NCBI GenBank assembly: GCA_029339505.1
Contig: JAQISU010000251.1
Span: 2,208,001 to 2,272,000 of the forward strand
Source: Unio delphinus
Taxonomy: Eukaryota > Mollusca > Bivalvia > Unionida > Unionidae
Length of the DNA: 64,000 nt
Direction: 5' to 3'
Position 1 is the first letter of the stretch. Every line of letters begins with the position of its first letter. This document shows, piece after piece, positions 46,163 through 59,297 of the stretch. Made by a program: the position numbers and the translations under genes. The notes under the pieces were generated by a model that worked only from the letters and a program-made list of their open reading frames with translations, had not been told where the DNA came from and did not search any database.

Positions 46163-49100
46163 CGCGGTGAGTTCGATTACACTCTTGAGACGTTAATGTT
46201 ACATTATCTCTAGTGCGACCACGACTAGTATCCTTTCTATCCACGGTAAATTGGCGAGGATCTTTATTCTAATACGGCCAACGCATTATACAATTACAGA
46301 TCGCGCAAGGATCATTTTGTTGTTTTTTCAGCGTAATTATAAATTTAACATCAATATCAAGTTCTCGTTTATTTTTCTTAACTTGTTGTTTATAACCAGC
46401 GAGTTATTTTATTATTATATCATCGCTGACAATATCACTGATTGTGGTATCATTAGAGCCTAAAACAACTCTTCGAGGTTTATTTATTCTTCGAACTCTG
46501 GACACTGTAAGATAAATTAAATTCGACCAATCAATGCGATCATATATGATCCAAACAATCGTATCGGATATTATCAATCCCTGCGAAGAATGCATCGTCA
46601 TTGCGTATCCTAGCATCCACGGAGATTTATCAGCGCGCAATGCATCTTCGACAACATTGATATCCACCAACACAATATCATTCAGCGCGAGTAATTGTTT
46701 TTCTGTCCCTGACTCTGTCAGGCGCAATGGAATATCACCTTCAATATTCAATTCCTAGGCCTTTAACACAATGGCAGTGGGTGTTGCGAATTTTTCCTTA
46801 TGTGTTTCATACAACCGCGCTTGAAGTGTGTTTCTGACTATCTTTATATTTGCCACTCTAAAATCGATTTAGTCTCCAGGCTTCCAAAAAACATTTAATA
46901 GGGTTTCTGAAAATTAATTTCTTGAATTCACTTAATTCTAGATCAAGAGATCTATGATCTGTATTAATTTCATCATAATAATCTACAAAATTCTTCAGCC
47001 AATCATGCGGAGTCAATGCGACAAATGGTGGTGGTTATCTATGATCGCCACACAGCTGTATTTTTCAGTAACAACCAATCAAGAAAAATTTTTAATATAT
47101 CTAACGACACTATGCATATCTCATCCCAAATAAAGATTTCAGGAATATATTTCTCACCCATTCGATCAGGAGTCCATTCATCACCCTTACATCGAAGAAA
47201 ACTCCTCGTTGTTTTATCTCTCTTGTAAGTCTGTGTGTTGGTGTTAGCACAATCATGTTTTATATCCCTCGAAATAATTCGATCACTCGTGTTGCTCTTT
47301 GCAGATCCGCCACATCCATTTCAGTAAACGGTGTTATATCTACATACTGGATCGGATAACGAAGGTGCTATCGATATTTCTAATATTTGATTATTTTTTA
47401 TTTGATTATTTGATTATTTTTATGTAATTATCTTCAATCGTAACATCTGTGAGTTAGAATAATCGTGTAACCTTTCTTGTTTTATTCTCGATGACCCCCA
47501 ACACTCATCAGAATTTGTAAATTCAGCGACTGCTTCTTTATGTTTGATATCTATATAAAATGAATTTGTGGCGACTCTTACTGCAGTGTCAGTAAATATA
47601 TTTATCATCGGTAGCAAATTCATAAGAATTCCCATCAATGTAGCTAACAATTGTACCGAATAGTGTTCCATCGGACAAGAAGGCATTTTCATGATTGACA
47701 CATATATCTCCAGCTGTTGCATCCGCGATTATAAAATCATATTCAGCATCATCTAGAATTAATTGTAAATAATATCGCTTATGATCATATGCTCCACCAA
47801 GGGTGAATTTTCCAATTATTCTTCTACCGAGATCCTTTGCATTTATATTTCTGACTTCAAAGACCTCCTTGGACGCTTTAACAATATATTCTCCGTCGAG
47901 ATCAGGAAAATTTTCCTTGTAATCGTTAATTATACTATCAAGACTATCGGGTTGTGGTAGCCAAACAAAAGTTTGTTACCGATATGATATAATTGCCTCA
48001 CTGACAATCAGCGATATCAGTATTTTACAATCGATCATATACCGTAATAAGACTAGTGGTACCCAGTGTTTTTCAGATATATGTCTACCCACCCGAACGT
48101 AAAAAATTGGATGAAGTCCTGTAACGATCACGAATGATACCACACGAGCGAATCCGGTTAGATCAAAATCGGATAGTGGTCCATTAATCGCAACTCGTGT
48201 GATCTCCTTTGTGGGATGCCCAAATCGTTTAAAATACCCCGCGCTTTCTCTATACCAGGATAAACTCCCTGGATAACACGCAACCATATCAACCGAAAAA
48301 CTTTTTAGGATCGTATTTGGTATTCCATAATCCACGATGTCTTTATTCTGCACAACTAGCTTGAACACCTGAGAGAAATTAATTTTGTGTTGTCTTCCAC
48401 AGATTGTTCTCTCTAGCGGAATGAGCTGTAACTGACGGGACTGTAAAACAGTTTGTTAGTAAGTGCTCGTTATTATCCGTTGAAAACTTCCGAGCTAGTT
48501 TACTCATCTCATCGAGAAGAGATATAGTACGGTATATTTCACCGTTAGATCTTACAAATTGGTCGAATTGACCATCTCGTTCTTCAAAACTCTGAAATAA
48601 CCACACTGTTACAGGATCGCTTTCACTTTCCGCGTGAATAAAATCAAACATATTCCCCATGTAGTATTTTACTGTTCTAACCCGTGAAAATATTGTTACT
48701 GCGTTAGTCCACTCGTGAACATTATGATTAATGATCTTGATTGGAGCTCCCTTTGATTTATATTTCGATTTGAATAATATTTCTCCTTTAATAGTTGCTA
48801 CTGATATTTGGAAAATTAATATATTTTCTAGCTCAGCTACATTTTTGTTTGTGGCACCAGCATCCTAGAATGTTAGCGACCATTTTTTTATTTTGTAACG
48901 TCTTAGATCTGTCAACCCGTTTCCACGCAACGCATTTGTAAAATGCTCTATTACTCGTTCGGCTACACAATTTATCCTTGACTGTTTCATAGGTTTCAAT
49001 TTCTCAACACTCGGTTTTTCATTTATCGGATAAATCCCATAAACAACCGCGGTCTCAAGATAAGATCTCTCGTAATACGGTTTGTCAATTCCAGTCAATA

Positions 49101-49485
49101 TTCCTGGTTTAGAATCCTGACTCACGGTGACAACTTGTTTATTTTTCAAGATAGGATCGAATTTATCACGAATAATCCAACTACCTGTTTCTAATTTTAT
49201 AATAAATTTCACTCTGAAAAAATACTTTCGATGTTCCAGATACGTTATTATTCTTGCTGCGTATTTGTCGTTCATGGTAGAATGAAGACTATGAGCGATT
49301 CGAAATGGTAACCAAGAATAAGAGGCAACATCGCGCTTAAAATCGTTAAACGATTCATGAATTTTACTGATTATGCTTCTGTCACTTATTAGACAGTTAT
49401 TTGGTGCATCCACGGAGACTTTATCGAGATTGAAATTAACATTTTTCCAGGGTTTTGTTTTGGATAATTTCTCAAACTCCTTCAT
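46155..49485 (-). pseudogene. PolB-SF1 helicase-HNH fusion, P4 copy
   Basis: ATG at 49483-49485 (MKEFEKLSKTKPW), stop at 46155-46157; about 1,110 codons, the best-bounded copy. N-terminal 206 codons intact. Palm motif C is VATNSFYID (Asp to Asn) near 47560; Walker A region near 47310; helicase C-terminal motifs GYAMTMHSSQGL and LTVSRVRRIN in 46404-46751. The HNH tail continues in the same frame past one TAA: CAICNC ... FTVDRKDTS ... ECNR. This direct in-frame continuity shows the HNH domain belongs to the same protein. Confidence 0.88.
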
Positions 49486-49548
49486 CTTATAATTAAAACA
49501 AGTGTTTAAATAAAGAATTTATATATAATGAATCACTTTAAATGGCGT
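49486..49548. promoter_or_regulatory. Divergent promoter between PolB and cysteine-rich gene, P4
   Basis: 63 bp with TTTATATATAATG at about 49518-49530, equivalent in position and flanking sequence to 7125-7188 and 59298-59351. Confidence 0.55.
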
Positions 49549-49848
49549 ATGATGGGATCAGTAACCTTTTGTAACAAATTGTGCAGAAACGAATTTTGTA
49601 GATATCATTCATAGAGTGTGCGACGAGGAAGCTTAGGTCCGAAATCCTGTATAAGACGTGGTGCTGGAGTAGGAGGAAACACACAACTGTGTCTCAGTTG
49701 TGTTGGTAAGCTATACAGAGAGCTTAAGCGCTATTATGATAAGAGAGTCAAAGACTCCTAGGGTGACTCTGTTCCTGACAGTTTCAACGATATAATCATA
49801 AGAACACCCCAAGACTATATTTCTAGATTCTCAATAAATAATAATTAA
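49549..49848 (+). pseudogene. Small cysteine-rich protein, P4 copy
   Basis: One frame of 99 codons with two stops. CNKLCRNEFC, then SCIRRGAG (first Cys pair damaged) and CLSCVGKLYRELKRYYD. ATG at 49549, TAA at 49846-49848. The length agrees with the P1 copy. Confidence 0.65.
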
Positions 49849-49884
49849 ACCAAATAATCAATTAGACAAATAATATATGTGTAT

Positions 49885-50770
49885 ATGAATGTGCCAAGAA
49901 TTTCAACCACATCCTACGATCATCAACTATGAAGCATCACGCTATGGTGTAGTCAGAAACCGCGCACTTACAAGCCAGTAGGAACTATTGATAATCAGGG
50001 GTATCTTAGATTTAATGCTGGAAGAAAACTATATCTTATTCATAGATTCACCTACATAGTATATAACGGAGAAATCCCAGATGGTTTTGTAATTGATCAC
50101 TTTGATTCAAATCCAAGGAATAATTTTTTAACTAATTTACGGGTTGTCATTTGTTATTTAAACCGCTCCGGTGGCCTAGTGGTTATAGCGTCCGCCCCGG
50201 AAGCGGGAGGTCGTCGGTTCGATCCCCGGCCGAGTCATACCAAAGACTTACAAAAATGGTACTAACAGCTGCCTCGCTTGACGCTTAGCATTAAAAGGTT
50301 AGTGTTAGGACTGGTCGGCCTGGTGTCAGGATAATGTGACTGGGTGAGACATCATGCTACATGTCTGCGGCATGATGTCTCAGTGATAGACATCATTATA
50401 AACTGCCTCACTGCAGACATCGTAGCGATATGACTGAAAAATTGTTAAAGCTACGTTAAAAATCCTAATCAAACAAACAAGCAAACCAAGGAATAATTCT
50501 TTAACTAATTTACGGGTTGTCACTCAGAGTCAATATATTGCGTTTGGAAAAACTGGTATTTGTAAATAAGCTGGAAAAAACGGTTAAATCTTTCAACAGT
50601 TAGACTAAAGAAGAATGAATATTTCAATCCATGAATGAAGCCGGCAAGTATTTTGATATTTGCGAAACCTTCGGTTAGACGTGTTGCAGAATTTGTATAT
50701 AAGTCCGCGCTTTCAATGCGATTTGGACAAAAAAATGTGGTTTGAATATTATACAATAAAGTCTTATTAA
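49885..50770 (+). pseudogene. HNH_3 homing-endonuclease-like protein of P4, interrupted by a SINE
   Basis: 5' part 49885-50149 with GYLRFNAGRKLYLIHRF and GFVIDHFDSNPRNNF (HNH_3 core); the SINE and one copy of a 37-bp duplication follow; the 3' part from 50523 has a NUMOD1-like remnant and ends at TAA 50768-50770. Other frameshifts predate or follow the insertion. Confidence 0.8.
50150..50485 (+). mobile_element. tRNA-headed SINE
   Basis: 336 bp between direct repeats 50113-50149 and 50486-50522 (37 bp, one mismatch). A-box TGGCCTAGTGG (50172-50182) and B-box GGTTCGATCCC (50216-50226) are pol III promoter elements; a folded head would present CGG in the anticodon position. The body contains two related ATCATG-rich segments and an AAACAAACAAG tail. 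It resembles SINEs I associate with bivalve genomes; not a functional tRNA. Confidence 0.88.
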
Positions 50771-51035
50771 CACTATTTATGAGTTTCATACCAATGCGCA
50801 ATTATTGTGTAATAGAGTCATTTAAAACGTTTTCACTTACCTGTTTTCACTCCTGGAATACACACAGTGGTAAAATTGCACTGTCTTTTGTAGTCCAGAG
50901 AGATTTTTCCAAGATAAAATTACCCCATGATTCATTGAGTGGTATGATTCATTGATTGATAAAATTGATTGGTATGATTCATTGATTGATAAAAAAAATA
51001 CCCCATTAATCATTGATTGATAAAACCCACTGACC
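50771..51035 (-). promoter_or_regulatory. Leader promoter arm plus ATTCATTGATTGATAAAA repeats, P4
   Basis: Equivalent to the left arm at 60210-60300. Read leftward: TACAAAAG (TATA-like, about 50886), AATACACACAG-like leader, then CAGGTAAGT at 50835-50843, a consensus splice donor. Right of it, 50930-51030 has several ATTCATTGATTGATAAAA units ending ACCCACTG, where capsid sequence begins abruptly. It would drive leftward transcription toward the polymerase. Confidence 0.6.
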
Positions 51036-51525
51036 CGCTGAATGAAGTGCAGTAGCTCTTGGTGTCTTTACCCTAGTATATTGAATATGTTCAGCGTGAT
51101 CAGTAACATATTTAGCGTACATCATAGACGGTCCATCTGATCTTGTATAATCATCAAAATATCTCGCTAATTGCACTATTGTTGTGGGGATATCAACATC
51201 GTTTTGATTAGATTCAATCTCTCTATTACAAATCATATATGTAGCGCTACTAAATAATGCCATAGTACCGTTATTGACGAAGCCAACTCGGAGATTTGCA
51301 TCATATGGCGTATTAGTTTCACATTTGTTACAAGTTCTCCTTCTCCTTCAACAAATCATTCAGCGGGCAGAAGGTATTTACTCGTATCATGAACTTGAAG
51401 TTCAATTCTCACTCGTTCATTTAGTTGTGTTGCTTTATACCGATAAAACTGATATTTATTTAAAGAATCATTTTGAGCACTGGGGCATTTATATCCAATG
51501 CTGGGTCTTGTGAAGGATTGAATAT
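51036..51525 (-). pseudogene. Major capsid protein, P4 N-terminal fragment
   Basis: Start codon changed to ATA (51523-51525). FNPSQDPALDINAP matches the P1 start, and LARYFDDYTRSDGPSMMYAK (51006-51263 frame) matches P1 near 2650-2690. The remaining two thirds are deleted, joined to the promoter-arm repeats. Confidence 0.75.
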
Positions 51526-51559
51526 TTTATAATATATTTCTCGATCTAAATCGCGATTT

Positions 51560-51940
51560 CAAACAACTTCCCGCTAACATATTTGCAGTGATATTTCCCT
51601 GAGCATCAAAACTTCATTTATTCGCTCTGCTATGTTTTGATCCACTGCGATGTTTATTATTTTACTAACACTCACAGCCATAATCTCCGTAGATGGTAGT
51701 TTTCCTGGTTGTTGTTTTTTTTTTTCGTCGAATCAGCGTAATGTTTTTTTTTTTACCGCGGAAAATGCTTTACTGGCAACATCACCAACAGCGCTAATAC
51801 CCTAATCACGAATAACATCAATAGCTTTCATCGATAATTGTTTTGCGATAGGTGCTATTTTTGGAGCCATCCCGGCAAATAACCCTTGAAGAACATCACC
51901 GAGACCATTTCCATAATACACCTTATAAAAAGGGAATCGT
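51560..51940 (-). pseudogene. Minor virion protein (pVI/pX-like), P4 copy
   Basis: Fragments YYGNGLGD, GMAPKIAPIAKQLSMKAIDV and a stop, then GISAVGDVASKAFS; closely parallels 3116-3511. Homopolymer T-runs mark frameshifts near 51725 and 51750. Confidence 0.65.
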
Positions 51941-52034
51941 GAATTTACTACTTAGGTCATGGTTGGCTTATAGTGATTGTAGTGTATGATCATCTTATCT
52001 AATTATTATTCATCTAACCGGGCGTGGTGTACAA

Positions 52035-52736
<702 letters not shown>

Positions 52737-52756
52737 CAGCTCAGTGGTTCACATCT

Positions 52757-53243
52757 CTAATATATGTTGTATGCTTTCGGTTTGAACATTCTTTTCTTAT
52801 CTTCGTAGTGCGTAGCAACGAGTTCGATAAAATCCTTTCTATCGCTTATATCGATTGCTACTAAAGCTTTCTTGGTAAATTTATTTCGTAATTCTTGGAC
52901 TATTTATTCACCAGTTTTTTTCGGACCGGATTGAAATCTTGCTGGACCAGGAAGATTTTGTAAAAGTTCTGATGTTTATTTAGTTTCTTTTGGGATTCTT
53001 TTAATTTTAGGAAGAAAACCTTTCTTTGTTTCTTCCTCATTTTCTTCTTTTCCATATATAACCTCTTTTAGTGGTTGTAGTAACAGGTTTGAATAATTGG
53101 CCAGCACCTATTGCGAAATGAACTTCAGCTTCCTGCCGCTGTTGAAGTTTTTGTCTGACAGAATCTCTCACGGGGATAAATCTCTTTATTGCCTCTAAAA
53201 ATTGCTCTCGAGCTAGTCTAGTTGTTAACGATTATCGTACCAT
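52757..53243 (-). pseudogene. Conserved virion-block protein (homologue of 4171-4689), P4 copy
   Basis: ATG at 53241-53243, TAA at codon 4, then LAREQFLEAIKRFIPVRDS matching P1. The C-terminus, ALVAIDISDRKDFIELVATH, echoes the DFIDELVEHY end of the neighbouring gene family, hinting that the two genes are related. Ends at TAG 52757-52759. Confidence 0.55.
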
Positions 53244-53510
53244 TATTGTTATATCGTATGATTTAATTGATAACAACTAGCAAAACCACTACAGCAAATA
53301 TGTCTGTGCTTGATGCAACAGTCTTGGGTTGACAAATAGAAACCTTGTACGAAACTGAAACTGTCATATTAGTTTATCTGAAATAGTTTCAGTATGTTCA
53401 CCCTTTCAGTACGAAGGTTTAGTTTGACAAATATCAGAGATGGGTTCGCCCTCTCTTCCATTGAGGCTTTATTTTTGTTTGAAAACTTGGTTTGTTCTAA
53501 CTCTACTACT
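53244..53510. repeat. P4 right terminal inverted repeat
   Basis: Reverse complement corresponds to 35841-36074: AGTAGTAGAG, GAACAAACC, GAGGGCGAACCCATCTCTGA, ATATTTGTCAAAC and TTTCTATTTGTCAACCC in order. Contains a fold-back CTGAAACT/AGTTTCAG. The outermost base is 53510. Confidence 0.8.
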
Positions 53511-53730
53511 AGACATGATCATCGAATACAGCAGTATATTTCTTCGCTTAGTGCCTAACATCCTCTCTACATAATTTACCACCACAATTGTAACATAATT
53601 TTGCTTTGCCTCGTATACCACATCCACAACCAATACAAACAACGATGCCCTTAGAACCACGTTTAAAATATTGATTATGCATGGCCTTATTCTCCTACGT
53701 ATTTTCTTGAACATGTACCATTTCGTTTAA
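53511..53730 (-). pseudogene. Cysteine-rich protein of P3, 5' part (split by P4)
   Basis: In the correct frame reads NQYFKRGSKGIVVC, CGCGIRGKAKLCYNCGGKLC and YTAVFDDHV, then is cut by the P4 terminus. Continues at 35840. The better-looking longer frame here is not the coding one. Confidence 0.7.
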
Positions 53731-53816
53731 ATAACCACTTACAATAAATTTGTTACATTGGAATATTAATAATATTTGATATATACAATAGAACATATAT
53801 ATTTAATACGCAAGTA

Positions 53817-55863
53817 TATGTGGAAGATATTTCCAACATTTCTGATATAAATATATCACAGAAGAAACGAAGAATGGCTTTGAAGTCGATGTTAAAAAAA
53901 AACCACGAATATGGAAATTACAAATCAAAGGAAGTATCAAAGAAGCGAAGCATGAATTTCTTTAAGATGGAGCTGATTATGTATGGTTGACCTACAACAT
54001 ATCCCGCGATTATGATATTATGGCGGATTCGCGGGCCGCTAAAATATTATCAAAGATAGATCGCGATGGTAAACAATATTATATGCTAGTAAAATTCTGC
54101 ATAGTCTCCAAGAAAGGTTGGAGAGTATATGACAAACGTGAACGAGTAATGACAACAAAAGGGAAAAACAGTGTTTGTTAACAATAAAACCACACCGGGA
54201 GCACTAACCGGGATCGATAACGCATATTACAATATAGCATATCCACTAACAGTAACAATATTTGGAATCTTCTCAAGAAATCAACCAGACATTGATAAAC
54301 TTTCCCCGATGAAGATTTCATCGATGTTAAATTGTGTAGCCGAATTAGTTACCGAACAATTCAAGAATGTAAAACAAGGAAATGGTTTAACCGCACTGAG
54401 ACAATCCAAGATAAACAAATGGGTAGAATCAGTTAAAAACATAGAAGCGTCAATAAGCGACGTTGCTGAATTAGAAGTAAAAAAAATTCAAATAATTGTA
54501 AAAACTATCACCGGGGAAATATTAAATTTTTCGGAGCATTATAAGAAAGGGTGGAGCTCGGATTGAAATCATCGATCACAATTCACATGTATGGAGTAAT
54601 TTCGAGCGATTATTTCCTCGGGGGAGAAAATTACAATATTACTCCGGGTATATATTTGATTACATCCACGAAATCAGTAAAACCGATCCAGTATCGGTAT
54701 GGATATTCAAAAGCGAAGAAGAGTTAGGATACGATCAAGTTGTGAGACCGAATGGAGAATTATATTGAACAGAAGAACTTCAAGGATATATGAATCATCT
54801 CGCAAGACGAAACACGAAATAATACAGAATTGTTTTACTGTTCCATCGTTCGCAGCTCATGTTTAAAGAGAAAAGAATTCATGGAAACCAACCAGATATT
54901 ATTTTCTCGATGACGTGCAAGCGAGCTGTACCGAATACGGCCAAGGAGGATTATGGAATACAAAATACAGCCATGAAAATGTTATTTCTGTTGATATGAT
55001 TGCATGTTACCCGGGAAGTTTTCTTGGGCACGGTGAATGCAGCGAATATTTTAAACGATTTGGTCATCCTAGACATCAAATGACTAGAGTCGTGATGAAA
55101 GGACCATTACCTGACTTACATTTGACCAGCTTTGCTCGTATTACATCATTTAGATTTGCTGAAAATCTTCATCCGATATTTTATATCTGGTTTGGGAGAT
55201 ATTTTTCAACGAAAAGATGAGCTCCGATAGTATTATTGCGATTCATGCTAGATAAAACATGTTGATGTCGTTGACTGTCTCCGAGGCGATAATATCATAT
55301 CATAACAAACAAACCGAAGTTTGGTTGCCAACTCCGGATAAATGCGACTATTGGGACACAAATTGCCGCGAAAAACGCGAAACAAAAAATCTCAGTAGAG
55401 AATAATTGGAAAATTTCGTCAGGATGGAGCATGTGATCATAAACGGCGTTGTACGCGATTGATTCTCGACGACGCTGAATTAGAGTTATAATCGCGGATA
55501 CAACAAAAATCAGATATTTACATCAAGGAAATCCGCTTATTTATCAAATAAGGAAAAATTAGGAACCATCGTTGAATACTTCGAAGACGAATCACCACAA
55601 TATACACATTTAAGATCACTGATGATAGCTGATGTTTCAATAAATTTACTTTTGATGATAAACAGATTTTTAATTTTTCTGTTACAGTTGCAACTAATTC
55701 ATTTTATTTTGATATAAAACATTGGAAAAATATCGAGGAGATAAATACGATACTGAACAAATGGAGATCATGGAGAATAAAACAAGAAACATTACACGAA
55801 TATTGCGAATCATCTGATGTTCCCATCGAGGATAATTACCGCGAGGAGCAGCTAGAAGGATGA
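53817..55863 (+). pseudogene. PolB part of the polymerase fusion, P3 copy (helicase and HNH lost)
   Basis: Segments: YVWLTYN ... KKGWRVYDKRERVMTT (N-terminal region), KTTPGALTGIDNAYYN, CTEYGQGGLWNTKYSHENV, motif A ISVDMIACYPGSF (about 54985), and motif C VATNSFYFDIK (about 55690; Asp to Asn). Ends HEYCESSDVP at about 55830, just before the helicase domain, where P5 begins. Most similar to P2. Confidence 0.82.
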
Positions 55864-55874
55864 ACTAACCGAAA

Positions 55875-56052
55875 CTAATTCACACAAAATGATTCATACA
55901 AAATAAAAAATAAACCGAAACTAAAAAATGACAGTTTCGGTTTCAAACGAAGTTTCTATTTGTCAAACAACGCTGTTGCGTAATCGAAAAAACAGAAATT
56001 GCCTCTGTTGTCGTGGTTTTGTTAGCTTTTATGGTTTTAACGGAATATTTTT
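55875..56052. repeat. Terminal-repeat remnant of P5
   Basis: TTTCTATTTGTCAAAC and GTGGTTTTGTTAG correspond to the inner part of the P4 left terminus; the outermost AGTAGTAG part is missing. Contains a perfect 11-bp inverted repeat, 55912-55922 with 55933-55943 (AAACCGAAACT arm). Confidence 0.6.
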
Positions 56053-56463
56053 GTTCAAGTCCGATACGATATCATGATCTAGGGTCATGCAAATTTATCG
56101 TTACAAATCCATGTGGGATTGACTGAACGTGACTAAAGAAATTTCTAAAATGAATTATGTCCATATCTCCACTGCACCAGCTCTGGTGAATATTTTGTAG
56201 CATATGAGTGTCAACTCCATTAAACACTGCAAGAATATTACAGTTATCCATGATCACTTTTGATACTTCAGTATACCTCTGAATAACATATATCACATCA
56301 GTATTTTTATGCCTACCCCGTGAAAATATCCTAGCGAGATTTTTTGATTCTCTAGCATCACATCATCGTACATAACTAGATTGTTAATACTTCCATCAAT
56401 ACAATCAATATTCGGAGACTCTTCGATATCGGTTATAAATTCAATAATATCCTCATCGATTTC
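56053..56463 (-). pseudogene. Packaging ATPase, P5 C-terminal fragment
   Basis: Walker B is NLVMYDDVMLENQ in a shifted frame; CNILAVFNGVDTHML and SIPHGFVTINLHDPRS follow. The Walker A third is deleted; at the upstream edge it meets helicase sequence through an 11-bp fold-back (56448-56474). The usual stop codon is lost. Confidence 0.8.
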
Positions 56464-56474
56464 CGATGAGGATA

Positions 56475-59297
56475 ATCCGTAGGCCTATAACACAATGGGA
56501 CTGGAAGTGTTGCGAATTGTCTTTATGTGTTTGAAACAACCGCGCTTGATGTGTGTATCTATCTTTCTACTTGCCACTATCAAATTGTTTGGTCTCCACG
56601 CTTCCTAAAAAATATTTAATGGGGTTTCTGAAATTATTTCACGACCTATTTCACATTGGATTTTATCCGGTTGTAAAATGATCAATTTTTTTAACTCACT
56701 TAATTTTGGATCAAGTGATATATGATCAGTATTAGTTTCTTCCTAATAATCTACAAAATTCTTCAGCAAATCATGCGGTGACAAAGCGACAAATGGTATT
56801 GGTTGTCCATGATCACCACACATTATCACAGCTGTATTTTTCAGTAACAACCACCAGAGAAACATTTTTAATATATCCAACGATACTGTACATATCTCAT
56901 CCCAAATTAAGGTTTCAGGAATACATTTCTCACCCATGCGATCAGGACTCCATGCGTCACCGTTCCATCGAAAGAAACTGTGATAAGTAGAAGCTGTTTG
57001 AGCTCTCTTGCAAGTCTGTGTGTTGGTGTTAGCACAATTATGTTTAATTTCCCTCTAAATAATTCGATCACTTGTGTTGTTTTTTAAGTAAACGATTTTA
57101 TAAATACTTATTGGATCGTATAACGAATTGGCTTTCGATAGTTTTAATATTTTATTATTTTTATGTAATTATCTTCAATCGTAACATCTGCTGATTTAAA
57201 ATAATCGCGGAACATTTATATAATTAATTCCTCATGATCCCCAACAAACATAGAAATTTGTAAATTCAGCCACTGCTTCGCTATGTTTGATATCTATATA
57301 AAATGAGTCTGTGGCGACTCTAACAGCAAATTCAGGAAATCTATGTATCATCGATAGGAAATGGATAGAAGCATAAGCCAGCATAGACGCCCTTAGATGT
57401 ACGTATTAGGGACATTCCCCATCAATGTAGCTAACAATTGTACCGAATTCTGTTCCATCGGTCAAAAAAGCATCTTTACAATTGACATATATACCATTAG
57501 ATGTTGCATCCGCGATTATAAAATCGCATTCAGCATCATCTAAAATTAATCGTGAATAATGTCGCTTATGATCATATGGTCCACCAAGGGTGAATTTACC
57601 AATTATTCTTCTAGCGAGATCCTTTGCATGTTTATTTCTGACCTTAATGAACTCCTTAGATGCTTTACCAATATTTTCTTTGTCGAGATCAGGAATTGTT
57701 TCTTTGTAATCGTTAATTATACTATCAAAATTATCGGGTTGTGGTAACAAAATTTCAGTCTGAGCGTGATATGATATAATTGCCTCGGAGAGAGTCAGCG
57801 ATATCAATATTTTACAATCGATCATATACCGTAATAACACTATTGTTACCCAGTGTTTTAAAGATATATGTCTACCAAACCAAACATAACAGCATGGATG
57901 AAGTCCTTTAGTGATCTCGAATGATTCCACACTAGCGAATCCGATTAGATCAAAATCGGGTAAAGACCCATTGATCGCAACTCGTGTCATCGAATGGGTG
58001 GAATGTCCAAATCGTTTAAAATGCACAGGCACTCTCCATACCTGAGAATACTTCTGGATAACACGCAACCATATCAACCGAAAAAAACATTTTTGTGATC
58101 ATATTTGGTATTCCACAATCCACCGTGTCCGTATCCTACACAACTGGCTTGAACATCTGAGTGAAATTTAGCGCGTGATGGTTTGCACAGATTTTTCTTT
58201 CTCGCAAAATGAGCTGCAACTGACGGGATTGTAAAACAGTTTGTTATTAATTCCTCGTTATTATACGTTGAAATATTTCCAGCTAGTTTTGTCATCGCGT
58301 CGTGAAGGGATTTAGTACGGTATATTTCACCGTTACGTCTTACAAATTGGTCGAATTTCCACTCTTCGTCTTCAAAACTCTGAAAAAACCAAACTGACAC
58401 AGGATCGTTTTTACCTTCCGCGTGAATAAAATCAAACAAATCCCCCCACCCCCGAGTTCTCTGGGGAGAACTCTACGGGTAGATATTTTATGGTTCTAAC
58501 CCGTGGAAATATGGTTACTGCGTTAGACTTCGCTTGTGAATTATGATCAACGATCTTGATTGTTGCTCCCCTTGATTTATATTTCGACTCGTATTATATT
58601 TCTCCTGTTAACGTCGTTACGATTATTGGGATTTTTAATATCGTTTCTAACGCAGCCACATTTTGAATTCTGGCCTTATCATCCTTGACTGCTAGTTCCC
58701 ATTCATTTATTATTTTACGTCTTAGATCTATCAATGTGTTTCCACGTAACGCATTTATAAAATGCTCTATGATTCGATCGGCTACACAATTCAACGATGA
58801 CTGTTTCATACGTTTTAATTTCTCAAGACTCAGTTTTTCATTTATCAGATAAATCCTATAAACAACGCGGTTACAGGATAAGATCTCTAGTAATACGGTT
58901 TGTCAATTCCAGTCAACGCTCCTGGTTTGGAATTCTGACTCATGGTGACAGTTTTTATTTTTCAAGGTTCGAATTTAGCACGAATAATCCAACTACCTGT
59001 TTCTGAACGGGTTACGAATTTCACTCTAAAAAAATACTTTCGATTGTCAAGATGCGATATTATTCCTGCTGCTCTTCGGTCGTTCATGGTTGCATCAACA
59101 CTACCATCAATTCGAAATGTTGACCAGCAATGAAATGCTCCGTCGCGCTTATTTTCGTTGAACCCTTCATGGATATTACCTATCATGCTTCTATCACTTA
59201 TTTGACCCGTATTTGGTGCATCTAAAGAGACTCTATCGAGATTGAATTTAACATTTTTCCTGGGTTTCATTTTGGATAATCTTTCAAACTCCTTCTT
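56475..59297 (-). pseudogene. PolB-SF1 helicase, P5 copy (HNH tail deleted)
   Basis: N-terminus KPRKNVKFNLDRVSLDAPN with an intact 102-codon frame (58962-59270). Motif C VATDSFYIDIK near 57300 keeps Asp. Palm and finger parts lie in 57406-58439; helicase Walker B TLIWDEICTV and GDHGQPIPF in 56743-56937. The C-terminal helicase motifs and HNH domain are missing. Many frameshifts. Confidence 0.85.

Noticed and set aside
50161..50235. tRNA gene
   Set aside because: A and B boxes are present, but the acceptor stem does not pair well, the loop lacks T33, and the sequence continues into a SINE body with target duplications.
53244..53510. Independent MITE repeated at 35841, 53510 and 55880
   Set aside because: Each copy lies next to an ATPase end or an element boundary and carries the Polinton terminal 24 bp, so it is the terminal repeat.
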